This document shows, piece by piece, positions 39,120-45,501 of a stretch of DNA of 45,501 nucleotides; within the stretch, counting starts at the first letter, position 1, and the number at the start of each line of letters is the position of its first letter. Below the pieces are notes generated by a model. The model ran no database searches and had not been told where the DNA came from. It saw only the letters and a list, made by a program, of their open reading frames with translations. The DNA lies in contig NZ_MWLL01000195.1 in the NCBI RefSeq assembly GCF_002198675.1, forward strand, positions 1-45,501, in the 5' to 3' direction. A program made the position numbers and the translations under genes. The stretch is from Kineosporia sp. R_H_3 (GTDB lineage Bacteria > Actinomycetota > Actinomycetes > Actinomycetales > Kineosporiaceae).

Positions 39120-40412
39120 TTACTCTGGCACTGCCCACTCACGCTTCTTGGAGGCCCGGGACGGGCGAGATGGCATCCGCGCGTCAAATTCTTCGGCGGC
39201 CGCGCGGCCGGCGTCTGCAACCCAGGCCGCGTACGCCCGAAGAGTAGTGACACCTCCGCCTCCATGCCCCAGGCGGCCGGCGACGGTGCGGAGGTCGACG
39301 CCAGCAGCGATGAGCTCCGTCGCGTTGTAGTGACGCAGCTTGTGGAACGTCGTCTCTATCGCGAGGCGCTCTACCAGGCGGTTGTATCGCTGGGTCACGG
39401 TGCCGGGTAGCAGCGGCTGGGAGCAGTCGGGGTCGTTGGAGAACAGGTATGCCTTGTCGCTCAGGCGGATCGCCAGCTTCCTGGCTGCCTTGTTCTGCCG
39501 CTCGAGCATCGCGTCGAGCAGGGCGGCGGTTTCCTGGCCCAGCGCGACCCTGCGCTGCTGATGAGTCTTCGTGTCCTTCTCGCGCAGGGAGTTCCGCGAT
39601 CCGGTCACGCTGGCTGGGATCGTCAGTGTGCGAGTGGCAGCGTCGTAGTGGCTGCGCTTGAGCGCGCACAGCTCGCCGCGCCGGGCGCCGGTCGTCATGG
39701 CCAGCCAGACCAGGGTCCCCCAGTCCTCGTCGAGCCACGCCTCGTTGAGAATCAGTGCAGCCTGCTCGGGTGTGGGTGGTGACGGGTTCGGACGTGGCGG
39801 GGGCGGGGGAGACGCTGCCCCGGCGGGCGTAACGCTGATCCAGTCCCATCGCACGGCGCGATCGAACGCGCCGGAGAGAATCCAGTGGATCTGTCGGACG
39901 GTGCCTGCGGCCAAGGGCTTGCAAGCGTGCGGTCGGCACTTGTCGGTACATGCGTGCTCGCCGCTCAGCCGGTGGTCGACCAGGCCCTTTGCGCCCTTGC
40001 AGCGTCGCCGGCAGCGTCGGAGCTGGGCGTAGAGGGAGTCGAGGGTCTCGCCGTCGACCCGGGCGAGCGGCAGGTGGCCGATGACTGGTCGAACATGGCG
40101 GTCTACATACGACCGGTAGGTCTTGGCGGTGTTCGGATCGACGTCGAGAACCTCGAAGTACCGGTCGAGCAGCTGGTTCATCGTGGCGCTCGTCTTGGGA
40201 TGCCGCCGTTCAGCGACCTGGTTCAGCAGTCGAATGCGAGCCCGCTCCGCCTGTGTCGCCGCGCGCGGGCCGGCGGGGATGACTTCATCGAGGTATCGGC
40301 GGCGGCCGGTCACCGAGTCGTAGCCGGCGTAGACGCGCACCCGTAGTGCGCCGCTGGAGAGCTGCTCGATCGAGCCGCGCGCACGTCGTGGTCGCTGCTG
40401 TCCTACCGCCAT
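39120..40412 (-). CDS. int: Tyrosine recombinase integrase
   Basis: 430-residue integrase that would insert the element at the tRNA-Arg next to it. Catalytic residues are R244 (TGARRGE), K282 (DTKTHQQRR), H357 and R360 (HKLRH), H383 (GRLGHGG) and the nucleophile Y394 (LRAYA). The core-binding domain (about 75-190) includes a Cys-rich insert, CRRRC near 134 and CTDKC/HAC near 155-164, that may bind zinc and is also seen in related actinobacterial integrases. The start at 40412 overlaps an inverted repeat. Reading direction is away from the tRNA, which lies 92 nt upstream. All catalytic positions are intact, so it should be active. Confidence 0.9.
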   Translation of the reverse strand: MAVGQQRPRRARGSIEQLSSGALRVRVYAGYDSVTGRRRYLDEVIPAGPRAATQAERARIRLLNQVAERRHPKTSATMNQLLDRYFEVLDVDPNTAKTYRSYVDRHVRPVIGHLPLARVDGETLDSLYAQLRRCRRRCKGAKGLVDHRLSGEHACTDKCRPHACKPLAAGTVRQIHWILSGAFDRAVRWDWISVTPAGAASPPPPPRPNPSPPTPEQAALILNEAWLDEDWGTLVWLAMTTGARRGELCALKRSHYDAATRTLTIPASVTGSRNSLREKDTKTHQQRRVALGQETAALLDAMLERQNKAARKLAIRLSDKAYLFSNDPDCSQPLLPGTVTQRYNRLVERLAIETTFHKLRHYNATELIAAGVDLRTVAGRLGHGGGGVTTLRAYAAWVADAGRAAAEEFDARMPSRPSRASKKREWAVPE

Positions 40413-40440
40413 GGTGCGAGCGTAAGTTCTGTTCGCACCA
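40412..40440. promoter_or_regulatory. Inverted repeat over the integrase start
   Basis: TGGTGCGA (40412-40419) and TCGCACCA (40433-40440) are a perfect 8-bp inverted repeat with a 13-nt spacer. The left arm touches the integrase start codon. A bound protein (integrase itself or an excisionase) would shut off integrase translation or transcription. The right arm is shared with the att-like motif. Confidence 0.55.
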
Positions 40441-40453
40441 CATTTGATCCATG
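40432..40453. repeat. att-like motif, right copy beside integrase
   Basis: TTCGCACCAC-A-TTTGAT-CCATG, 52 nt from the 3' end of tRNA-Arg. Compared with the copies at 5511 and 7597 it has one base change and lacks one base. Its place between integrase and tRNA is where an integrase arm site or the edge of attR would be expected. Confidence 0.55.
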
Positions 40454-40504
40454 GAGTCGCTATCGGACGATCATGATTCGGCTATCGTTGCAGGTCAGAG
40501 GCTG

Positions 40505-40577
40505 CGCGCCCGGCAGGGGTCGAACCTGCGACCATCGGATTAGAAGTCCGCTGCTCTGTCCACTGAGCTACGGGCGC
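40505..40577 (-). tRNA. tRNA-Arg (anticodon UCU)
   Basis: 73-nt cloverleaf on the minus strand: acceptor GCGCCCG/CGGGCGC perfectly paired, discriminator G, D arm GCTC/GAGC, anticodon loop CTTCTAA giving UCU, T arm GCAGG-TTCGACC-CCTGC. CCA is not encoded. The 3' end faces the integrase gene, the usual layout when an element integrates into the 3' end of a tRNA gene and restores it. It marks the right border of the element; chromosomal genes follow. Confidence 0.95.
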
Positions 40578-41047
40578 CCGGGCCGCCGGCGGTCGACCCG
40601 CCCCGGCCCTCCGCAATGCTGCCACGAAGCGGCCCCCGCGTGGGCGGGCGACAGAAGGCCGGCGGCGGCCCGCGCCGGACGGCGGGCGGGTCCGGGGACT
40701 GAACGTCCCGCCGGCGGGCATGGGGCGGTCAGGGCACGAACCGCGGCTACAGCCCGCGCGGGATCCGGTAGGCAGCACCGACGAGCGGTGACTGTATGTC
40801 GCCAAGGAGGTCGGAAGTGTGATCATGCGGGGTGCTATATGACGGAATGTGATGGTCGCCGTGGGATGCCCGGTGATCCGATGCACGGATACCGTCGCGC
40901 TTTGGCAAGATGAGCCTCCGGGGCGCGGTCCGAAGCGTCGTGACGGGGCCGGTCGGCAGGTGCGTGAGCACGGCCGATGTCGTCTCGTCATGGTCGGCGC
41001 GCGCTCCCTGGCCCGAGGGGGTTCCGCTATGCACGGGAAGGGGACGC
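40578..41047. other. Chromosomal gap between tRNA-Arg and GTPase genes
   Basis: 470 nt that must contain the tRNA promoter (leftward) and the GTPase operon promoter (rightward). The open frame of the first GTPase extends back to 40910, but the ribosome-binding site GGAAGGGG and GTG at 41048 place the start later. No RNA gene or clear repeat is seen. Confidence 0.4.
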
Positions 41048-42976
41048 GTGGACACGCAGGCTGACGCCGTCCGCGAACCGTCGCCGTCGGGCACCCTCAG
41101 TGACGCCGTACCGACCGCGCCGACGGCTGAAGCGGCCGCCGCGACCGCCGTGGAGACCGCACCTGCGACAGGTGAGCAGGCCGCGCCGTCCGCCCCGGCA
41201 CCTGCGTCGCCCGTCGCCGCGACCCCGCCCGTCGGCGTCGCGCCCGCGGGCCCGCCGCCGGTCCTCGACCACCCCGGGATCCTCGAGTCCAGCGAGCGGC
41301 TGCGCGAGGCGGTCTCGGCGCTGCACCTGCCGCTCGTCGTCGAGGACGTCGACCAGTCGCGCGTCGACCGGGAGCGGCTCCAGGCGCAGCTCGACGACTA
41401 CCTGCTCCCGCGGCTGCGCCGGATGGACGCGCCGCTGCTCGCCGTCATCGGCGGCTCGACCGGCGCCGGCAAGTCGACGCTCACGAACTCGTTGGTGCGC
41501 AAGGAGGTCACGCGGTCCGGCGTGCTCCGGCCGACGACCCGCTCGCCGGTCCTCGTGCACCACCCGTACGACTCGGGTGCGTTCCTCTCGCAGCGGATCC
41601 TGCCGAACCTTGCGCGGGTCACCGCGGAGGCGCCCGAGCCGATCCAGCCGATCGACGTCGACGCGCCGCGGATCACCGCGCTGCGGCTCGTGCCGCACGA
41701 GGGCGTCCCCGCAGGGCTGGCGATCATCGACGCCCCCGACATCGACTCGGTCGTCGACACCAACCGTGAGCTCGCCGTCCAGCTGCTCGCCGCCGCGGAC
41801 CTCTGGCTGTTCGTGACGACGGCCTCGCGCTACTCGGACGCCGTCCCGTGGGAGATGCTGCGGACGGCCTCCGACCGGGGTGCGTCCGTCGCCGTGATCC
41901 TCGACCGGGTGCCGCGCGAGTCGATCCGCGAGGTCCGGACCCACCTGGCGACGCTCCTGCGCGACCGCGGGCTCGCGTCGTCCCCGCTCTTCACGATCCC
42001 CGAGGCGCGCCTGTCCGACGGCTTCCTGCCCGACGCCGTCGTCAAACCGCTGCTCACCTGGCTGCAGCGGCTCGCGAAGGACGCCCGCTCCCGGGACGTC
42101 ATCGTCCGGCGGACCCTCGCCGGTGCGCTCGACAGTCTCCGCGAGCGGGTCTACGTCGTCGCGGACGCCGCGGACGCCCAGCGCGACGCCGACGCGGCGC
42201 TGCGCGAGGCGCTCCAGGCCACGTTCGCCGAGAACACCGGCGTCCTGCGCGAGCGCCTGTCCGACGGCACGATCCTGCGCGGCGAGGTCCTCGCCCGCTG
42301 GCAGGAGTGGGTCGGCACGGGCGAGTTCATGCGGACGCTCGAGTCGAGCATGGGCCGGATCCGGGACCGGATCACCGCGTCGCTGCGCGGCAAGCCGGCA
42401 CCGGTCGAGCCGCTCGGCGAGGCCCTCCAGACCGGCGTCCAGGCCATCGTCCGGGCCTCCGCCCAGGCGACGCTCGAGCAGTCGGTGCTCGGCTGGCGCG
42501 CGATCCCGGCGGGAGCCGCGCTCATCGAGCGGGCCGCGACGACGACGACGCTCGCGCCGGACTTCGAGGTCCGGCTCGCGCGGGCCGTCGCCGAGTGGCA
42601 CGCCGGCGTCGTCGAGCTCGTCCAGGTCGAGGGCCAGAGCCGCCGGCTCACCGCCCGCGCGCTCTCGCTCGGCGTCGACGGCACCGCCGCGATCCTCACC
42701 CTCGTCGTCTTCAGCCACACCCTCGGCGACGGCAACGACTCCGAGGCCGCGGCCGGCACCGCAGCACTGGCGAACCGGATGCTCGTCGCGGTGTTCGGCG
42801 AGCAGGCGGTGCGCAGCCTCACGGCGAAGGCGCACGCGGACCTCGTCTCCCGGGTCGACGCCCTCATGGAGTCCGAGCGGGCCCGCATCGTCGGCGTCCT
42901 CGACGCCGCCGGGGTCCTGCACGACGCGGGGGACCGGCTCCGGGCCGCGGTCGGCGCTCTGGAGGAGGCGCGGTGA
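41048..42976 (+). CDS. Dynamin-like/YfjP-type GTPase, first of a pair
   Basis: 642 residues from GTG 41048 after GGAAGGGG. An Ala/Pro/Thr-rich tail of about 75 residues precedes the GTPase domain: P-loop GGSTGAGKST at 135-144, a G3-like IIDAPD at 226-231 (Asp where Gly is usual) and VILDRVP in the G4 position instead of NKxD. A long helical region follows with one hydrophobic stretch near 540-560. Actinobacterial chromosomes often carry such pairs, related to dynamin-like membrane-remodelling proteins. The altered G3/G4 suggests reduced GTP specificity. The stop overlaps the next start by 4 nt (GTGA). Confidence 0.75.
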   Translation: MDTQADAVREPSPSGTLSDAVPTAPTAEAAAATAVETAPATGEQAAPSAPAPASPVAATPPVGVAPAGPPPVLDHPGILESSERLREAVSALHLPLVVEDVDQSRVDRERLQAQLDDYLLPRLRRMDAPLLAVIGGSTGAGKSTLTNSLVRKEVTRSGVLRPTTRSPVLVHHPYDSGAFLSQRILPNLARVTAEAPEPIQPIDVDAPRITALRLVPHEGVPAGLAIIDAPDIDSVVDTNRELAVQLLAAADLWLFVTTASRYSDAVPWEMLRTASDRGASVAVILDRVPRESIREVRTHLATLLRDRGLASSPLFTIPEARLSDGFLPDAVVKPLLTWLQRLAKDARSRDVIVRRTLAGALDSLRERVYVVADAADAQRDADAALREALQATFAENTGVLRERLSDGTILRGEVLARWQEWVGTGEFMRTLESSMGRIRDRITASLRGKPAPVEPLGEALQTGVQAIVRASAQATLEQSVLGWRAIPAGAALIERAATTTTLAPDFEVRLARAVAEWHAGVVELVQVEGQSRRLTARALSLGVDGTAAILTLVVFSHTLGDGNDSEAAAGTAALANRMLVAVFGEQAVRSLTAKAHADLVSRVDALMESERARIVGVLDAAGVLHDAGDRLRAAVGALEEAR

Positions 42977-44682
42977 GCAGCGGACCGACGACCCTGCCCA
43001 CGAGCAGCCCGACCGACGAGCCGTCGGGCGCGGACCCCGCGGCCGAGCGCGCGTCGTCCGGGCGATCCGGCGGACGCCGTCGCGGCGCCCCCGACATCGC
43101 CGCCCGGGTCGAGGCCGTCGAGCAGGCCCTCAAGGTCGGTGGCGACCGCTTCGAACCGGCCGCGGTCACCCAGGCCCGGCACGCACTCGAGCGCACCGGT
43201 GAGCGGATGCGGCTCGGGTCGCGGCACACCGTCGTCGCCCTCGCCGGCGCGACCGGTAGCGGAAAGTCGAGCCTCTTCAACGCTCTCGCGGGCATGGACC
43301 TGTCGGACGTCGGAGCCCGCCGTCCGACGACCGGCAAGCCGGTCGCGTGCGTCTGGGGCACGGACACCGCCGACCCGCTCCTGGACTGGCTCGACGTCCC
43401 GGGCCGGCACCGCACGGCGCGCGAGTCGGTGCTCGACGGGCAGCGCGAGGCGGCCCTCAACGGGCTCGTCCTGCTCGACCTGCCCGACCACGACTCGACG
43501 AACGTCACGCACCGGCTCGAGGTCGACCGCCTGGTCGACCTGTGCGACCTGCTCGTCTGGGTCGTCGATCCGCAGAAGTACGCGGACGAGGTGCTCCACG
43601 CGAACTACCTGCGCAAGTTCGTCGGGCACGAGTCGGTCATGCTCATCGTGCTCAACCAGGTCGACAAGCTCGGCCCGGCCGGCACCGAGACCTGCCTGAC
43701 CGACCTGCGCCGGCTGCTCGACGCCGACGGGCTGGGCCCGGTCAAGCTCGTCGCGACGTCGGCGACGCGCGGCGACGGTGTCGAGGACCTGCGCAGCGTG
43801 CTGTCGGACGTCGTCCGGCGGCAGGCGACGACGGCGCAGCGTGCTGCTGCCGACCTGGACGGCGCCCGTGAGGCGCTCGAGAAGAGCCTGTCGCCGACCG
43901 AGCCGGACGCGCGTGCCCTCAACGGCGCCGACGAGCTCGTCGGGGCGCTGGCCGCGGCCGCCGGGCTGCCCGTCGTCCTCAACGCCGTCGAGACGGACTA
44001 CCGGCGCCGTGCAGGAGCCCTCGTCGGCTGGCCGCTCGTGCGCTGGTGGCACGCGCTGCGCCCGGACCCGCTGCGCAAGCTGCGTCTCGGGGAGGCCGAG
44101 AGCGAGCTGCGCCGGCTGACCCGGCGTTCGTTGCCGGCGATGTCGCCGTCCCAGCAGGCCCGGGTCGAGATCGCCGTCCGGGCCGTGACGTCGTCGGCGG
44201 CGAACGCGCTGCCCGCCCGGTGGGGCGACGCCGTGCGCAAGGCGTCGACGGCCCCCGGGGCGGACCTGGCCGAGGCGCTCGACGGCGCCGTCATGTCCGT
44301 CGACCTCGAGTACGCGCCGCCGCCGTGGTGGTCGGTCGTGCGCGTCGTGCACTACCTGCTCGCCGCGGCGCTGGCCGTCGGGACGGCGTGGTTCCTCTAC
44401 CTGTTCGTCATGGCGGCCGTGGGGACGTTCCCCGAGACCCCGACCGTGGGGCCGTTCTACGTGCCGTCGTGGCTCTTCTACGGCGGTCTCCTCGGCGGTC
44501 TCGCGCTGGCCCTCGGCTCGCGCTGGGCCGTGCGCGTCGGGGCGCGGCGGCGCCGGGCCAGGGTCGCGGCGCTGCTGCGGCAGGCGGTGTCCGCCGTCGC
44601 GTTCGAGCACGTCGTGTCGCCGGTCGCCGAGGTCCTCGCGGACCACCGGGCCGCGCGGCAGGCGCTCGAGTCCGCACGCTGA
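42973..44682 (+). CDS. YfjP/dynamin-like GTPase, second of a pair, membrane-anchored
   Basis: 569 residues. P-loop GATGSGKS at 92-99, G3 LLDLPDHDS and a good G4 NQVDKLG, then SATRGDGVEDL as G5. Two C-terminal hydrophobic helices (VVHYLLAAALAVGTAWFLYLFVMAA and SWLFYGGLLGGLALALG) anchor it in the membrane, with a basic tail inside. It is coupled to the first GTPase by a GTGA overlap, and the two probably work as a pair at the membrane. Unlike its partner its nucleotide motifs are conventional. Confidence 0.8.
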   Translation: MSSGPTTLPTSSPTDEPSGADPAAERASSGRSGGRRRGAPDIAARVEAVEQALKVGGDRFEPAAVTQARHALERTGERMRLGSRHTVVALAGATGSGKSSLFNALAGMDLSDVGARRPTTGKPVACVWGTDTADPLLDWLDVPGRHRTARESVLDGQREAALNGLVLLDLPDHDSTNVTHRLEVDRLVDLCDLLVWVVDPQKYADEVLHANYLRKFVGHESVMLIVLNQVDKLGPAGTETCLTDLRRLLDADGLGPVKLVATSATRGDGVEDLRSVLSDVVRRQATTAQRAAADLDGAREALEKSLSPTEPDARALNGADELVGALAAAAGLPVVLNAVETDYRRRAGALVGWPLVRWWHALRPDPLRKLRLGEAESELRRLTRRSLPAMSPSQQARVEIAVRAVTSSAANALPARWGDAVRKASTAPGADLAEALDGAVMSVDLEYAPPPWWSVVRVVHYLLAAALAVGTAWFLYLFVMAAVGTFPETPTVGPFYVPSWLFYGGLLGGLALALGSRWAVRVGARRRRARVAALLRQAVSAVAFEHVVSPVAEVLADHRAARQALESAR

Positions 44683-44869
44683 GACGCTGACCGCGTCCGG
44701 GACCTCTTCCGCGCGAACGGGTCCGGACGACCTGGCGGGCTCGACCCGTCCACAGTTCCGCCGTTCGTCCCACTGTCCACAGCCGCGGGTCCGGGCCCAG
44801 CGCGACGTCGGTCGTCCGCGGTGGACTGCCTCCATCGACCCGGCGCCGCGCCGGGCGGAGGAGGATGAG

Positions 44870-45501
44870 ATGAACGAGACCCACGTGACCCTGACCGGCG
44901 TCGTCGCGACCGTCCCGGAGGTCAAGTCCCACGACGGCACCCGGCTGCTGAGCTTCCGCTTCGTCTCGACCGAGCGCCGGTTCGACCGGGCGACCGGCGC
45001 CTGGGTCAACGGCGCCGAGACCTGGGCGACGGTGACGTGCTGGCGGGCGCTGGCGGTGAACGCCGAGCAGTCGGTGCGGGTCAAGGACCGGATCATCGTC
45101 AAGGGCCGGTTGCGCACCGACCAGTGGACCGGTCAGGACGGCGGTCGCCGCAGCGACGTCAAGATCACCGCTGAGGCCCTGGGGCCGGACCTCGCCTGGG
45201 GGACGGCGACGTTCGAGCGGTCCCGCGGCACGGCGGCCGCCGAGGTCGAGGCGGTCGTGGCCCGCCTCGAGGCCGAGGTCGCCGACATGCCCGTGGTCCT
45301 CGGGGAGGAGGCCGGGCCGGGGGTCCCCGCGTCGGCCGCCCTGCCGGTCTACGCCGCCTTCCCGCCGCTCGACCCGGACGAGGAGGACGACGACCTCGAC
45401 GAGGACGAGGACGACGAGGACGAGGGCCAGGCGCTGCTCGACGCCCGCGAGCTCGTGGGGGCCGGCACGAGGTTGACCAGGTCGTCGAAGCGGGCGCTGA
45501 C
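44870..45501 (+). CDS. ssb: Single-stranded DNA-binding protein, 3' end beyond window
   Basis: 210 codons visible from ATG 44870, with GGAGGAGG just upstream. Residues 1-110 are the OB fold of SSB: HVTLTGVVATVPEVK, LLSFRFVSTERRFDR, WATVTCWRALAVNAEQSVRVKDRIIVKGRLRTDQW, DVKITAEALGPDLAWG. A Glu/Asp-rich linker (DEEDDDLDEDEDDEDE) follows, and the frame is still open at the edge with a basic stretch RLTRSSKRAL, so the typical acidic DDxxF tip is not visible. It is the lone ssb-type gene here and may be a second, atypical actinobacterial SSB. Confidence 0.8.
   Translation, partial: MNETHVTLTGVVATVPEVKSHDGTRLLSFRFVSTERRFDRATGAWVNGAETWATVTCWRALAVNAEQSVRVKDRIIVKGRLRTDQWTGQDGGRRSDVKITAEALGPDLAWGTATFERSRGTAAAEVEAVVARLEAEVADMPVVLGEEAGPGVPASAALPVYAAFPPLDPDEEDDDLDEDEDDEDEGQALLDARELVGAGTRLTRSSKRAL

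Noticed and set aside
40505-40577. Exact duplicate of the tRNA-Arg 3' end as left attachment core
   Set aside because: No identical copy is found in the window. The sequences at 5377 and 7463 share only the acceptor octamer, T-loop and anticodon-side stretch, too diverged for one recent integration.
42151-45117. Long minus-strand open frame of 988 codons
   Set aside because: It is antisense to the two GTPase genes and ssb. High G+C at codon third positions creates long mirror frames, and its product is Arg/Gly/Pro-rich with no domain.
1-45501. CRISPR array or insertion-sequence transposase
   Set aside because: No regularly spaced short repeats and no DDE or HUH transposase were recognised; repeats present are the isolated ones listed.

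Overview
The window is high-G+C DNA from an actinobacterium. The right-hand chromosomal genes (two adjacent dynamin-like/YfjP-type GTPases, then a single-stranded DNA-binding protein with an acidic linker) suggest a Micrococcales member of the Cellulomonas/Promicromonospora type; this placement is inferred from gene content only. A tRNA-Arg(UCU) gene at 40505-40577 separates this chromosomal part (about 40.5-45.5 kb) from a large integrated element that fills the rest of the window. The tyrosine integrase lies just inside that tRNA, reading away from it. The left end of the element is not certain: tRNA-like/att-like repeats occur at 5.4 kb and 7.5 kb, and the window opens inside a duplicated toxin-antitoxin gene, so the element may extend further left.

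Left accessory region (1-9.4 kb): a RelE/Phd-type toxin-antitoxin pair cut by the window edge, a HEAT-repeat-like protein, and a tripartite HigB-HigA-SecB-like toxin-antitoxin-chaperone operon with overlapping genes. Next comes a two-gene operon (cupin plus an unrecognised 401-residue protein) bracketed by two copies of a tRNA-like/att-like repeat. A second RelE/Phd copy follows whose toxin is frameshifted, then a small pair encoding a coiled-coil membrane protein and an acidic protein.

Defence region (9.7-17.6 kb): an 841-residue OLD-family ATPase/TOPRIM nuclease, and a three-gene restriction-modification-like operon. That operon has a short SAM-binding protein lacking a catalytic motif, a complete N6-adenine methyltransferase, and a GIY-YIG-like/SF2 helicase fusion. 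All three genes overlap by 8 nt.

Control and transfer region (17.7-33.1 kb, very G+C rich): a CutA1-like gene co-transcribed with an XRE repressor and, across an array of AGTCCGC boxes, a divergent transfer operon. The operon runs from an excisionase-like HTH protein and small membrane proteins to a VirD4/TraD-type coupling ATPase, a DUF4913 protein, a SprT-like zinc peptidase, several small plasmid-type proteins, an SpdB-like membrane protein and a 1,672-residue MobF (TrwC/TraI) relaxase-helicase. A hairpin-bearing, less G+C-rich gap before the relaxase is a candidate oriT. No VirB4 or other mating-pore genes and no replication initiator are visible, so the element looks mobilizable, or its remaining machinery lies outside the window.

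Right accessory region (33-39 kb): a NERD-domain membrane protein, an unrecognised small gene, a GmrS-like DUF262/HNH protein and a DUF726/TMCO4-like hydrolase with zinc-finger cysteines. Two signals tie the region together. One is an 18-bp palindrome, TTGACGCGTACGCGTCAA, found four times (two exact, two with one change) at 5.3, 20.3, 26.0 and 31.7 kb. The other is a 22-nt motif next to the integrase that recurs inside both tRNA-like repeats.
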